Origin: Saksenaea vasiformis B4078
Lineage: Eukaryota > Mucoromycota > Mucoromycetes > Mucorales > Saksenaeaceae
Length of the DNA: 64,000 nucleotides
Direction: 5' to 3'
Assembly (NCBI GenBank): GCA_000697055.1
Contig: JNDT01001468.1
Location: forward strand, 1-64,000
Shown here: piece after piece, positions 33,401 through 46,134 of the stretch
How the letters are laid out: every line of letters starts with the position of its first letter
Numbering within the stretch: the first letter of the stretch is position 1
Notes under the pieces: model-generated
Told to the model about the DNA's origin: nothing
Databases searched by the model: none
What the model saw: the letters and a program-made list of their open reading frames with translations, nothing else
Translations under genes and position numbers: made by a program

Positions 33401-36400
33401 GCAGATCTCCAGAGTTCTTTGATCAACTCAAACGCTGGACCTTCGTCTTTTTGGGCGATAGAGAAACCCAGGTACCTCACAGCATTTTATATACCTCTCG
33501 TGGAGCTAACAAAGAGAATCACCGGTAGTTTACTGAGGCCAAGGATGAAGTGTATTTCCTTTCCTCTGTGCTGAAGCTCATCCACACGCAGTTAACGTTG
33601 GGATTTTTCACAGACGCTGAAGATGTAAAGCTACTCTTCAGAGCGCTAGTTCATGTCCTCGATGGACGACTCGACGCCCGGTAGGTAGATAGACCTGACG
33701 CCATTTTGGTGCTGACATTATCACGAAGGAACGAAGAACATCGAAAGTTTTTGACTACCTCCAAAGAACCACGGGAATGGTAATTTGCGCACTATTTTTA
33801 TGGTAGATATTGATTAGGTTTTCATAAGGACGGAACGCTTCTGCTTAACAGAAAATAACGAAGCGGTCATGATCACAAAAATCCAGATTCTAGAAATTTT
33901 CGATCTTATATTTGATCTGCGACTTCATGTTCGAATGGCAAAATTGACCTCCAAATGGAAGCGAATGGAAACGTAAGGCATATGCCCCAGGTTTAAAGGT
34001 TTCTTATGCGCTTCTTCATTTAATTAGGAATGCTGATAACGAACCGCACCACTCGCTTCGGACCGCCTTGACAGCTATTTTTGAAGAGACATTACTGCGA
34101 CAACGTGAAAATGTGCTTATGCCAATTGTCAAAGATATCTTGAAATATCAGTATGCTCCATTGAAACGGGTTGCTGTTGTCGTTATGCACCGAATTTACA
34201 ACGATTGCGAAGGTAATTCCAGCAATGGAAATGCGAAATAACGAATTAAAAATTCTTCATTGCAGATCTTTTCAAGAAGGCGGCACGCGTGTTGATCCTT
34301 AGCCAGCCCCAGCAGGTCTTTGTCTATCACGGCATCAAAAAACGACTTGCCAAACTACGTTCGTTTCTGTCAGTGGACCGACTCAGCGATACGCATCTTC
34401 CCCAAGTTGAAAGCATCTTGAGGGAATTCATCAGTCTGTTCAATGGAAAGACAATCGACTATAATGATGAAACATGTGAACTGGAAGGACCTCAGGATCA
34501 ACGAGATATTTACTGCAAGATCTTTAAAAACCTCAACGCACACTCAGTCATTGTTCGCTTGCTAGTAGCTTTGAAATCACTGCCATTTGTAGATTCCGTT
34601 TCATCTGAAGAAAGCGCTAGCATGTGCGGCGACAGTGATGATGGTTCTCACATCACTGTTATAAGAACCTGTCTGGACTTTTTAGTGGAATTGGTTAAAG
34701 ATGACCGTGAACTTCAGGTACATAAAAGAAAGAAACAGGTTATGCGACGCTAACTATCACTGGAAGGGCACTTTTGTCCTGGAAAATATTGATTTGTTGA
34801 TTGATGTTAGTGGCTATCATCCCAGCTTGGCCACAGGTTTCTATGGCATCTGTGGTAATAATCTACACATCAGTGTGCGTGTTCGAGAAGAACAGATCAA
34901 GCGCGTTCTTGAACAGTCCAAAGGTTTTCAAGGCGAATACCTTCATCTTCTTCATGATTTCATGAAGGCGCAGGGGAAGCTGATCAAGAAACATCAAGAT
35001 TGTGTCATGCGTCTTATCATGGACAACCGTAAACTCTATGTTCCATTTGAAACGCCTCAGGAACTCATCTCTACGGAATACATGGATTACTGCGTTCAAC
35101 TGATTGAATTGCTAGCCGTATGTGGTCAGGGAGAAAATACGTTTGGCCAATCTGTAAGTCTAGAAAACGCACCGACGTAGGGAACTAAACATGACTGTTA
35201 GTTTGCACGAACCATCTTTTCTATCCAAGACGTGGCAACCATCGTGCAGGATGCTTCTGCCCCATTAGTGTTGAAGACCGTCATGTTGAGATTCTTGGCA
35301 TCCATCTATTTAGACAACACAGAGGTCCCATCGAACGTACCTGTAAGCGACAATAAGCATATTCGCGGCATGATGGAGACCGCTTTCAAAGCGATCCTGT
35401 CCGCAAGAGATGAAATGACACCGGATCAATCAAACTATATCTACAAAGGTGTACTCGTCTTTTTGCGATCCATCTTTGAATATCATTTGTCTGTGGAAAC
35501 AACTGTGGATGAGGGTCTATTTTCATTGTGTCCACGGCTTGTCGACATGACTGTTGATCTTTTATCCACAGCTTATGATGACCGCAAATTACTCCAGAAT
35601 ACACTTGGATGTCTTGACAGCATGATCAATGTCTCTGGATTCCGCGGCAGCATAGATCCTGCGCAACTACGCGACAAGCTGCGTGATGCTATCGTCAAGC
35701 TTACGGATAGCACGGACAAGAAGGTCAAGTCTTTGGATTCGGTGAACGCCAAGTTCCAAGGTTTTATTCGTGCCCTGAAAGCGCACAGAGGGGTGCTGCA
35801 GCTGCAAAAGGATGAATTCATGCAGATATGTAAGTTTGTTTCTTTTATACCCGTTTCATCTTAACAATTGCTTCGTTGCAGGCTCGCATTTCAATTTGGC
35901 AGATGCCGATTCAGAGGAAGATGTGAAGTCATTGATCGATTACCTGTCTGTAATGATGACATCAAAGAGCCAAGAGAAAACCGAGTTCTACCAAGTATCA
36001 ACAATTAACATCCTGGAAGAAATACCCTCACGTTATATCCGCGATGGTGATAAGACGGATGCGAATAACGATACAAAGGAAGATCATAAGGTTCATGCGC
36101 AAAACATGCTTAACCGACTTGGATGTACATTAGTGGCACAGAATCTTTTGTCGTCTCCGCGACGTCAGATATTTGAGGCTGCCCTAAGGCTGTTGATTTC
36201 TTTGCTGGATGGTGGAAACAAAAATGTCCAGGACAAACTGGAGGAGTATTTCTACAGCATCAGGTAATAACAGATCTTTGGAAAAGTTGCACGAGACTCA
36301 TATTTCCACTACAAGAGAGGAGAGGTTTTTCTACTCTTTCCACCAACGTCTTCAGAGTGGCATTGCATCTCTCAAAGACGCACAATCACTATTGCTTCGC

Positions 36401-39381
36401 GCGGCCTATAAGATGAATAGACAGCAATGCATACTTAGTCTGGACACGTTGGAGAACCCTTCTATCAAGGCTTTGAAAAAATCTAGCCACAGACGGCATT
36501 CTTCGATGGACCTCACTAGAAATGGACCACGCAAGCGAGTCAAGGGGCAAACGCAAACGTCCGCTGAATCAGCAATGATCTATCAGAAAATCTCCAATTT
36601 GATGGCTAATGAGACAGCGGAGTTCGGCACAGCTACTGAGGACTTTGAAGGAATGAGAGACACCATGCGCGCAGTACAGCTGATGGTAGAGGGCCATAAT
36701 ATGAGCCTGCAGACATACCTTGCGAAACAGCCGGACAACATCAAAAGTTTCAACATTGTTCAAGACGTAGTGGAATACTTGCATGCTATTGTTCCTCTGT
36801 GCAACATCCAAAATATTCGACTCATTATTCAGGTACTGGACACAATCACAGAACTGGCTCAGGTAAGATAAGGCGGAAATACCTGTTTCTGTTTACTGAC
36901 ACAGGTTATACTAGGGCTGTTTGATCAATCAGGTTCGCATGAAAAGCAGAGTAAAAAAAAAAAGAGATCTGACGCTTGATTTGTGCACTATTTGTTAGGT
37001 GACAATTTTTAACGATAAAATCATCAACCCTGTCAATACTATCTTGCGAGAAGCATATACGAACTGTCCAAGCACATTGATCAATGAACTCAAGGTAAGA
37101 TTGTCTAAAGAAGATGTACAATCAACTAAACCTATTTCAAAGAGCAAAGTGGTCATCTGCTTGCTAAGTTTGCTAGAGGGTGGTATCGACAATAGTGAGA
37201 ATATCTTCAGAGAGATGGCAGCATCTCTTGATCTTTCTACCGTTGCCGAGAATATGAATACTATCTACAAAAACCATCAAGATGATCTTGACTCGCCTAA
37301 CGTCTTTGAAAAGATTGAGTGCGGATTTTTGTACTGTATGCTTGTCATGACACTGACTCCGGCGTTGGACGAAGCTCAGGTACATAATGATTTCTATCCA
37401 CCAATTAGGTTCTAATGTTGCATTTTATGCATTCAGCTATCTATGTTCCGTGCTAACGAAGCATTTGAGTACTTCCAAAAGCACACGGGAAAAATCGAGG
37501 TGGTGATGGATTATGGGCAAGAGAAGCAGCTTTCTCGTGTGCTGTTCCCTATTCCTGAAGTATGCAAATATCTGCGCGATGCAACAAAGCAACGATTTTT
37601 ATGGAACGTGAAGCGGTAGGTTACCCTTTTTCGTTCAAAAAGGATTGCGGAATTTAACAGTTCCTTAGTGACTCCCCCTCCGCAAAGATTGAGGATTTTG
37701 TTCAGCAATCCAATAACATTATTTACGAGTAAGCCCCATTGAAGCGAGGATAATCTGGGGCTAAATGTTTTGGACAAATAGGATCGAATATCAGGCTAAA
37801 GTGGCCAGTAATGAATACCTGTCAACGCTTACGAAATACAGCTCGCAATGGTGGCAAGCTTCCTATGGCGTGACCGTCTTGCTGAACCTGTTGATGCTTG
37901 GATGCTCGTCGATGCTGGTCGACACTCGCTTTAGTTTCTCAAATTGCAATGCCTTCCATCATATTGCAAGTGTTCTTTTAGGACTTGTGCATCTGATCCT
38001 ATGGGGCCTGTCGACAGCCGAATTCTATTTTGTCCAACTGCCGATTCTGGTCAACCGAAAGACTTTGGGCAACACGGAAAGGATACTTGACGTGAACGTA
38101 GATAACGGCAATACAGAAGACGAGATATCACCTTTTGCATGGATGTTTTCACAAAAGGTAGAAGGGCAATGATGTGATATGGAAAACATTACTGACAGAG
38201 GGAAAATAGCAGTTTGATATGGCGTTTATTTGGACCTGCTTGACAGAAAAGCAGTTCTTGTACCACTTGATGATGATTGGATTTTCGGTTGTTGGCTTAT
38301 TCTATCCTGGATTCTATGCTGTTCATTTGCTAGATTTCGTTTTCCGTGATCGCATTCTTCAGGGTGTCATTGCTAGTATCACATTGAACGTCAATTCCAT
38401 CACCCGAACTGTAAGTGCGGAATATGAAACAGCGGAAGCTTAACTTAAATTTTTTGTCTAGGCATTGTTAGGCATCATTGTTGTATACATCCACAGCGTG
38501 ATCGCCTTTAGATACTTCCGGTCTGAATTTGATGATGCCAAAGGTCTCCTGTGTAGTTCCCTTTTGGAATGTTTCATCACTGTTCTTTCTCATGGGTAAG
38601 GCTACAGTGGAAAAGATTCATGGCTAACAGATCGTTAGCGTTCGTTCGGGCGGAGGTATCGGTGACATTCTCGAACCTGACGGCGCGGAGGAAGTCCGCG
38701 GTTGGCGAATTGTTTTTGAAATGTCATTTTATCTGGTGGTGGTCGTTTTCCTGCTGAATGCTATTTTTGGTATCATCTTTGATACCTTTGGACATTTGCG
38801 TGATGGTAAATTACTTAAACTTTTGCTTCTCAAAAATCAACCCCTCTTCTATTATTTTAGAGAGATCATCCGTCCAGCAGGACATGAATAACTGTAAGTT
38901 ACCACGAATTATTTGAGTTCATCGATTGAGGCTAACGTGACACTGTGCAGCTTGTTTCATCTGCAGCATTCCTGCAGTCGAGTTTCAGCGACATGCTAAG
39001 AAGGGCTTCCAACAGCATATCCACAATGACCATAACATTTGGTAATAGATAAACTCTGTGGGAATCTGTAGACGCTAATGTGTGATTAGGCAATATCTGT
39101 TTTTCCTAGTGCATTTGAAGAACAAAGACAAGACAGAATACACCGGACCTGAATCCTACGTAGCTGCTTGTTTGAAGGATGCCAACTACAGTTTCTTCCC
39201 TATCAATCGCGCATTATGCCTGCGGCAAATAGAGGAAAATGACGAGGAACGATTGGAGCGAGTGGAGGAGAATATGCAGGCGTTGTTTGATCGATTCAAC
39301 AAGTTGGAGGAACATATTGAAAAAATGACTGAAACCCACACCCGTTCAAGGTCGAATAGCTTACTGGTTTCACCCATTTAG
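30454..39381 (+). CDS. Inositol 1,4,5-trisphosphate receptor-like Ca2+ release channel
   Basis: About 25 exons encode roughly 2,500 residues (animal IP3 receptors about 2,700). Start ATG 30454 sits in GCCATGG. Order: N-terminal beta-trefoil and MIR region (30454-32124; FLRIGDELYLYDEDGN, then FRKYLTVTG, YIRFYHKEMEAYLE, FWEIENAQ), RIH domain (32300-33230; EPRLKYILSLCYSLLRVFL, then QIRARFCDLLRVLYVDVSPF), helical solenoid (33.5-36.9 kb; DLFKKAARVLILSQPQQVF), RIH-associated region (36.2-37.4 kb; LLSLLEGG), six-TM ion channel (37.78-38.8 kb), pore helix LECFITVLSHG with filter VRSGGGIGDIL, then CFIC...H...HN zinc-finger-like linker, TEYTGPESYVAACLKD and a C-terminal coiled coil. It would release Ca2+ from the ER in response to IP3. 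The frame between 31250 and 31264 needs a 10-nt removal that is not a normal intron. GGGIGD matches ryanodine receptors; IP3 receptors usually have GGGVGD. Confidence 0.93.
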
Positions 39382-40036
39382 AGAATTTACATGTTGGGAA
39401 CAAGGAAATACACTATTCTTTTTTAATCTGTTACTGTTCATTCTTCAATGAATTATCTAAATACTATTGTTTTTAGCTCATTGCGCCTGCTTTCAGGTAC
39501 ATACACGGAGATTAAGGTGAGTGATTCAGGGATGATGGAAGACAGGTCGCACACAAGCGTATTGTAATCTATGAATCCCACCTTTATCCTGCGTTTCATT
39601 GCTGTCCTGTTTTGTTCGGATGCTTCTCTTTGGGCGGCAATCATCCAAGAATTCTTTTTATTACCCTGAAAAGTTAAAGAATATAGATGTTGCACCTATT
39701 CTAACCGACCAGTTGACAGGTAGGTTGACATGAGTTATGAAAAGGGGGGAAAATGAAAAATAGTAAAAAAGATCGGAGCTGGTCGTCATATGTATAAAAA
39801 AAAAAGGCTTGGAATCTCCCATGGGAAGCATCCATGTGCTTTTATCCGTAAAGGGGGAACAAGTGTAGACAGCTTGAGTCTGGGCATTTGGTCAGCCACA
39901 TTACCTGATTCTGAATCTCGTGTTGCGGCAACACTTTGCCACTGAAAATAGTTCCGCCCAACTCTATTATTTCTGTGCTCTTGTGTTTGTGCTCCTCACT
40001 TTTTCTTCCCTTCCTTTCTCTCCAATACTATTCCCT
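39382..40036. other. Intergenic spacer between IP3 receptor and Skt5-like genes
   Basis: A minus-strand open frame at 39453-39695 (80 codons) lacks an ATG and family motifs. The last 150 bp (C/T-rich with TTTCTTCCC blocks) are the probable promoter of the next gene. An A-run occurs at 39796-39806. Confidence 0.35.
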
Positions 40037-42590
40037 ATGGGCATGAGCACTACACCGACCCGTCGACATAAACTCCTGGGAGGTCTAGCCAAATCTTCTT
40101 CGTCATTACCCTTCCATTTCAATAACGATCGTACCAAACCTACCGACCCAACGACAGGAACACCAGAGAGCCCGAAGCCAAGACGTCCTTCCGTAGATTC
40201 TGAAAGCGTCAACGTTGAGATAGAGACGAATCGCCTTCAGCTGCGGGTAATCAATCCAGATCCACTCAGTGACGAGGACGACGACGAGGAGGATGAAGAT
40301 ATTGGGGACCACGCCGGTGCCCAGTTAGAGAAAGGCGATCCTCCTAACGAAAGTCGTACAAAACCATTTTCACAAGCAGCTGCCGAGTCGATGATTTCAT
40401 CTATTTCTGCCGCCAACGAGTTTCCCTGGAATCCTCCACTGTCTACCTTGCCACCGCCACCCACGTTACCAAATTCCGTGGGTAAACCTGTTCGACGACA
40501 ATCTAAAACACTTGGGGAAGAAGAGGAGCATGCGGAATCACAGGCTACTCTACAGTTGCTCCCACCCCTGGATTTGTCGCCGCTTTTCTCAAACAATGAC
40601 TCCTCTCCCTTTCTCTCGGTTAACGAAGTACAGACACCCACAAATAAGGATCCGTATCCTACGCTAGTTCCAGCAGCTCCCAACCATACAACCAATCCAA
40701 CGCCCTATACACAGGTCCAGCCTCGTGGTAGGATAGAATCCTGTCGGATTTATCCAGAACAGAAGCCGCCATCAACCATGTTTCCCGCAAGTGCTGGACC
40801 GATGCAGGCCATCAACCCCCTTGCACGAATGGAAGAACGAACATTACCTCGGTGGTACCGTGCAACCGAACCTCGTCAACCAAAGAATGCAATGAGTGAC
40901 AGTGGCAGTATTAGTATGGCTGCAAGCTCACCAAATTTAGAAAGTCCTAGCGTGTCGATTGCTAAAACATCAACCAATATGGCTTCTCTTACTGGCACGA
41001 GTCAGTTGTCAAAATACGCGAAAGCGTCTTATAGCCTCACTAATCATCCGGATGCAATCAAACTATACCGCAATCAAGCGAGAAAAACCCAAGATCCGAT
41101 GGTCCAGCTGAGTTATGCCCAGTACCTGTTGGAGATCGCCACACTCTATGATCATGCGTCGGCTTCCGGGACGCAGCCGGATCCACATGCCCGGTTCAAA
41201 TTCAGCCATGTGTTTAGTAGCGATATGGCAAACCACAGACCATCGATGGCATCGGAAACACGGTCGAGCATTTCTAACGTGACGGAGTACGGTCGCAGGT
41301 CATCGGCAACGATGGCACGAATACACAGTAATGATGAAAGCAGTCGACGAAAAAAGAAGCTATTAGAAGAGGAAGGTGTCCGATGGATCAAGCGCCTAGC
41401 AAAACAAGGTGTAGGCGAAGCAGCCTATCTTCAAGCAACGTGGATGGATCATTCACAATATGGACTCAAGAAAAATACAGCCAAGATGTTCAAACTATAC
41501 GAGATCGCGGCTCAACAAGGAGTTATCCGAGCGATCTTCGCTCTTGGCCAGCACTATGAAAAAGAAGGCGATCGCGCAAGGGCGTTTCTACACTATGAAA
41601 AGGCAGCGGAAGCAGGATTAGTGGAGGCTATCTTTGTAAGCTTTTCTTTTTTTTTTTTTTTATGTCTGCATCGTAAAAATCGAAGGTGAACTTACCATTT
41701 TTCTATAGAGATTAGCTAAAGTGAATCTTCATGGAGAGTTAGATCAACGACAAAATATGATGATCGGATTGTCTTTATTATACCAAGCTACAGAAAATGC
41801 GACAGAAGCATGTTCAGAAGCCCCCTATCTCTTTGGCCTAATCTTAACCAATACGTATCGCAAAGCGGTTATACCTCCGTAAGAACGAAATGCTGATATG
41901 CTTAACGATCTATTAACTCTTTTTTTCTTTTCTTTTTTTTTAGAGAGGTTATGCAGCAGTATGGTGGCGCGTTTGCAGCAACATCCTATTTTGAACGTGC
42001 TGCTCAGCTAGGGCATGTCGATGCGCAAAGTCGTATCGGTTACATCTTTGAGCATGGATTATATGGAGTTCCTATGAATTTTGCCAAAAGTTTCAAATAC
42101 TACGAGAACGCCGCTTGCCGTGGTAACGCACAGGCCATGTTGGGACTTAGTCGCTTGTACAACCGCGGAAGCCACGGACCAAATGATGAGGAAGAAGAAA
42201 GGCGTGTTATGCAGGATGAATCGAACTGGCTTGCCTCATCTGAACGAAATGAAGACGAGGCCTTCCTTTGGTGTCAACGTGCAGCAGATAAGGGTCTTGA
42301 TGATGCTCTATTCCTTCTCGGGTAAGACAATCACTTTTAGGTGTGGAGCACTAAATCGCCTAATGTTTTCATCTTGTAGATGGTATTATGAAGCGGGTAT
42401 TGGTGCACCACGGGATTATGAGCAAGCCATTCTCTATTATCAAAAAGCCGCAGCTAAGGGTCATGCCGGCGCTGAAATCAGGTTAAGCAAGACGAACTCT
42501 GTTACACGGCAGCAGCATGAGGAAGCTAAACGAGCAAATATACGGTCTCCAGAGCTGCGCAAGGACTCTCAATCTTGTGTAGTTATGTGA
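40037..42590 (+). CDS. Sel1-repeat protein, Skt5/Chs4-type chitin synthase activator
   Basis: Four exons (40037-41635, 41709-41878, 41944-42321, 42380-42590) give 785 residues. The first 330 or so are low-complexity (Ser, Pro, Thr and an EDDDEEDED tract). From about residue 335 on, Sel1 helical repeats follow: YRNQARKTQDPMVQLSYAQY, GVRWIKRLAKQGVGEAAYLQ, MFKLYEIAAQQGVIRAIFAL, ATSYFERAAQLGHVDAQSRI, SFKYYENAACRGNAQAML and AILYYQKAAAKGHAGAEI. The last residues are SQSCVVM, a CAAX farnesylation box in the same place as in yeast Skt5/Chs4, which recruits and activates chitin synthase III at the plasma membrane. The upstream frame stays open to 39920 but without an ATG; start 40037 precedes a basic RRHKLL segment, and ATG 40043 is an alternative. 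Confidence 0.9.
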
Positions 42591-42748
42591 TTGAGAAAAT
42601 ATGTTAATTTATCGATTAGTATTAATTAAGCCTACGGGTTACAAGTGATACCAGGGTTGTATGTATTCTTTAGCTGTTTGATTTAGTTATCAATTTAGAA
42701 TATCGACAGTGTGACACACAATAATTTGTGTCCTAGAGAAAAACGGGG

Positions 42749-42904
42749 ATGAATCTTACGGAGATCTCGCAACAATGGACCATCATATTGGTTGGTATTT
42801 TATGGTTGGCTCACACATGGGCAATTACTAAGGACACTCCAATGGGACACTCTCCGTCGCGCGGATTTTATGCAAAACCACTCAGTATGAATGATAGCGC
42901 TTAG
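42749..42904 (+). CDS. Small hypothetical single-TM protein (51 aa)
   Basis: The ORF starts MNLTEISQQW, continues with a hydrophobic helix (TIILVGILWLAHTWAI, residues 11-26) and ends in a polar tail (GFYAKPLSMNDSA). Size and layout fit a small organelle or ER membrane subunit, but no family is recognised. It lies alone between two convergent genes; no splice sites are needed. Confidence 0.3.
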   Translation: MNLTEISQQWTIILVGILWLAHTWAITKDTPMGHSPSRGFYAKPLSMNDSA

Positions 42905-43192
42905 CTGTGTGCTAAGTGCTACCGAAAGGGCTTCATAAATTTGTGGCAACGCGAAATCAACGCAAGCGAACGTACACGTGTTTGCAAGCGCCTCTTCACA
43001 GGATCAAGTTCGACCATACCGCTTTCAAAACTAACGCCGCCTCGCTATGGCAGAAACGACGTATGTTTGCAAGACTTTGTAGCATTCATTTGCCAAATTT
43101 TTTTTGGTCAAACGACCGTATAATTGAAATAGTTAAAAAAATGTACAAAATGAAGATGACGAAGAATCAAGGAAAATATAAAGTAATAGATA

Positions 43193-44336
43193 TTATTGTA
43201 TCATGGCTAAACCTCGAACGTCACTTTCTCGGGGAGTGATTCCCGATGAACTACTACTTGTGATACCTATTTCTTCATCAGCAGAAACAAACGAATCTTG
43301 CGAGGATGAAAAGGAACCGGCCCATCTTCGTCCTCGATCCTCATTTTCGTTGTCTGTGCTTGATTGCTGAGAAGAAAAGCCTTCTTCGGAAAAGCCACTG
43401 TCGGATCGATCTGTCTTTCGCTTTTTGTACCACTGATGTTTCCGTTCCTGGGCCTTCAGTTTACTGATTTCCTTTTTTAGATTGCTACGTGTTTCTTCCA
43501 GCTGTTGTAATGCAATCTCGGTCGGTTTCAGTTTGTCGGTTTCATTTTTGGATCGTGCACGTTGAAGTATTTGTTCATAATGGTTTCGGCGGGCAGTTGT
43601 TTCTTGCACTTCTTTTTCGAGCTGTTCAATTTTCAGTAACCGCTCTTCCGACAACCGTTGTGCATTTTCTTTCCGCTTCATATAAACGGCTTCCTTGGCC
43701 AGGTCATCTTCTGGTTGCGATGAGCTTAGTTTGGATCGACTACGACCGCGTTTATAGCGGTAGCCTTGTTCCAGGAGCTTCTTTTTTGCGAGCTCAAAAA
43801 GACGTCCCTTATGGACCAGCAACATGGGTGTCTCGAGTGCAAGTTCGATGGATGCTTTGTTAATGGCAATCTCATAACTAGTAAGCGGTCTGCTTGCATT
43901 CTTGCCGTAGATAGTGGCATGCGACATGATCACCTCACGTGAGGCGGTTGGTGTAGTGCCACCCTCATTGGCTAAAAAGCTAGGCAAAGAGGGCAAGGTA
44001 TATTCAGAAGGCTGACAGAGAAAAGAAAAAAAGATGTGTAAGAGATAGGAGTCCAAAGTTATTAACGGGCCTTACGGTATCGTGGACATTCATATTACTG
44101 CTCTCCTGCGACCGTAGCTCACGTAGTCCCTTTTTCAATTTAATGCTATGAAACGGTAACATGTCAACAGCTAGCAAAAATTCATTCAGCTCGTCATCGT
44201 TGAATTTGAGTAGCTGCGGAAGATCTTGATCTGTTGCTCCAGCATGGATGAAGGCTTCATAGTATTGAGTAAGCCCATGGTCATATAGGAAAGTCTTGAG
44301 TGATGACATAGCCGAAGAAGGAACAGGTTCCTGCAT
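43193..44336 (-). CDS. NCD1/SAM-like domain protein with coiled coil
   Basis: Two exons (44336-44076, 44011-43193; 64-nt intron) give 359 residues. Residues 12-75 form a small helical domain (LKTFLYDHGLTQYYEAFIHA, DLPQLLKFNDDELNEFL, MLPFHSIKLKKGLRELR) that resembles NAB conserved region 1, a SAM-like fold of animal NAB co-repressors. A second conserved-looking stretch (SYEIAINKASIELALETPML, HKGRLFELAKKKLLEQGY) precedes a long coiled coil (about residues 200-290) and a Ser-rich acidic tail. Function is unknown; a nuclear adaptor role is inferred by analogy only. Plain SAM-domain signalling adaptor is the alternative. Confidence 0.75.
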
Positions 44337-45260
44337 TTCAAATCGTCAGACCTCTCGTTTTATCTGGTGCAGCAAAAATATCGCAAAAAGTAAAACAGTT
44401 CCCGATGGACGTTGCAAAGGGCGCGTCCAAAGTGGGTCAGTCAAAAAAAGAACAGCCAATAATCTCGTTTAATGTATTACCCAGTCACTACGCAAAAGAA
44501 AGGAAAAAAAAAAGAGCTCGTGATGATGTCTCCTTCCTCTTCCCCCCAAAAACACGCCAGTCGATCTGGTCAAAGAGAACTAAACCTGCAGAAGAAAGGT
44601 GTATTCCTGTTATCATGCAATGCTTAGTACAACTTGACGTTGCCGATCTATCCTAAATAGTTCAATAGAAGCATTTGAAGCAACTATATATTTATCAGGG
44701 GTGACCTGTGCGGAAAACGACTGCATTTTCATGTACGCGCGTTAAAGGTGTGCAGCACCAGTGAATCAAACTGAAAATTGGGGTCTTCCCACTACCAAGA
44801 AGACTTTGCCATAACAAGCGAGTTTCAAGTCAACATATTTCCAAATTAGCAACTTCCAACATATATGCTCTCTATAGATATAAGTTATACGATGATGAGA
44901 ACAATGTAAAAGAAAACAGTGCGCCTGAGTCATTTTTATTGTAGCTTAATAGAAGTTATCTCTATCTCACTGAAAGTACTGAGTGATCCAAGTCATCCTT
45001 TGTGTTATTGTTACGCGAAAAGCGGAAGATTACAACCGATATAAGGACAAGAGTGATATATATACATATACACTGATACTTCGAGTTATTTGGTATCAAA
45101 ATGAAAAAGAAAGCAAGGGAAAAAGTAGAGTGTAACCCACCTGCACAAACAAAAAAAAAAAAATATGAAATAAAATAAACGTACCGATTACGCTTTTGCC
45201 AACCTTTTTTCTTTTAGTGTTTTCTTTTTTTTTTCCTTCTCCTCATTTTCCGCCAGCGGA
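44337..45260. other. Intergenic spacer
   Basis: Divergent promoter space between the NCD1-like gene (minus) and the claudin-like gene (plus). Contains A-runs (45148-45165) and TATATA stretches (45056-45070). An ORF at 44405-44656 has no motifs and lies in the probable 5' leader of the minus-strand gene. Confidence 0.4.
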
Positions 45261-46134
45261 ATGTCACTCTTGGGATATGTTGTTGTGTTTTTTCTCTTCT
45301 GTTGCAGTTATGCTCTAAATCTCACTGCCTTGTTCCTTCCAAAATGGTAGAAGACGATTGAATGAATGAAACCTCATTTAACATAAGAATATATGCTATA
45401 GGCTTGTTTTTGTCGTGCCAAGACCATTTTATTCGGAAACTAACTATGGCCTGTTTCGACTCTGTCATAGTTTGACAGGTGAATGTAGACCATTCCCTCG
45501 TGAAGAACAAGACGACTGTAGAGAAGGTAAAAGAGAAAAAGAAATGAAAAAAGTCGGCTCAGCGATATTGACCTTTTTTTTTTATTGGCCAATAGAAGGG
45601 TTCTGCCCACTATGGTAAAAGTCGACAACCCTCCCCCCCTTTTTTTTTTATCTTTTAACTGAGTTCAGAAATATAGGCAAGTGGCGGGTGCAAGCATGAT
45701 TCTTGCGGCAGTGATTGGAACATTGACCCTCGTGGCATTATTGGGAACCATGTGCAGCAATCGTAGAAAAAGAGAGAGAGGATGGAAACTGGTGGCGGGG
45801 TAAGACGCTTTTTGAAGCAAAGTATGGTTTGACAGAATCATTGACCTGGTTTGATTGGATGACCAGGATGCTTGTGCTTCATGGTAAGCCACCACGTTTT
45901 TTTTCTTTTGTAAAATGATACTGACAGTCCTATCTAGCTATTCCAGCAGCGGTGGCGATGTTTGTTGTAGCTTACCTATTTAGCACAAGCACTATCTTTG
46001 TTGCAGGCACACGTTACGATCTATCATTTATATTAGCAGCTGTTACCTGGTGCAGTAGTTTGACGATCGCCTTGGCATTAACCCTTGCGGCGTTACTTGG
46101 CCCTCCCGAATATCACTATGAACGAATCGATTGA
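45261..46134 (+). CDS. Claudin/Sur7-like four-transmembrane protein
   Basis: Six exons (45261-45346, 45402-45526, 45596-45614, 45677-45799, 45867-45883, 45938-46134) join to 188 residues; two are micro-exons of 19 and 17 nt. TM1 is LLGYVVVFFLFCCSYALNLT at residues 3-22. The first loop has LPKW, then NYGLFRLC and a second Cys (GEC), the W-x-GL-x-x-C arrangement typical of claudin/Sur7/PalI-type proteins. TM2 is MILAAVIGTLTLVALLGTMC, TM3 IPAAVAMFVVAYLF, TM4 FILAAVTWCSSLTIALALTL. The tail is short (PPEYHYERID). Fungal relatives mark cortical plasma-membrane domains or act in pH or wall sensing; exact role unknown. Micro-exon borders are inferred from frame and splice consensus. Confidence 0.75.

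Noticed and set aside
42916..43239. 107-codon plus-strand ORF
   Set aside because: No motif and runs antisense into the 3' end of the NCD1-like gene.
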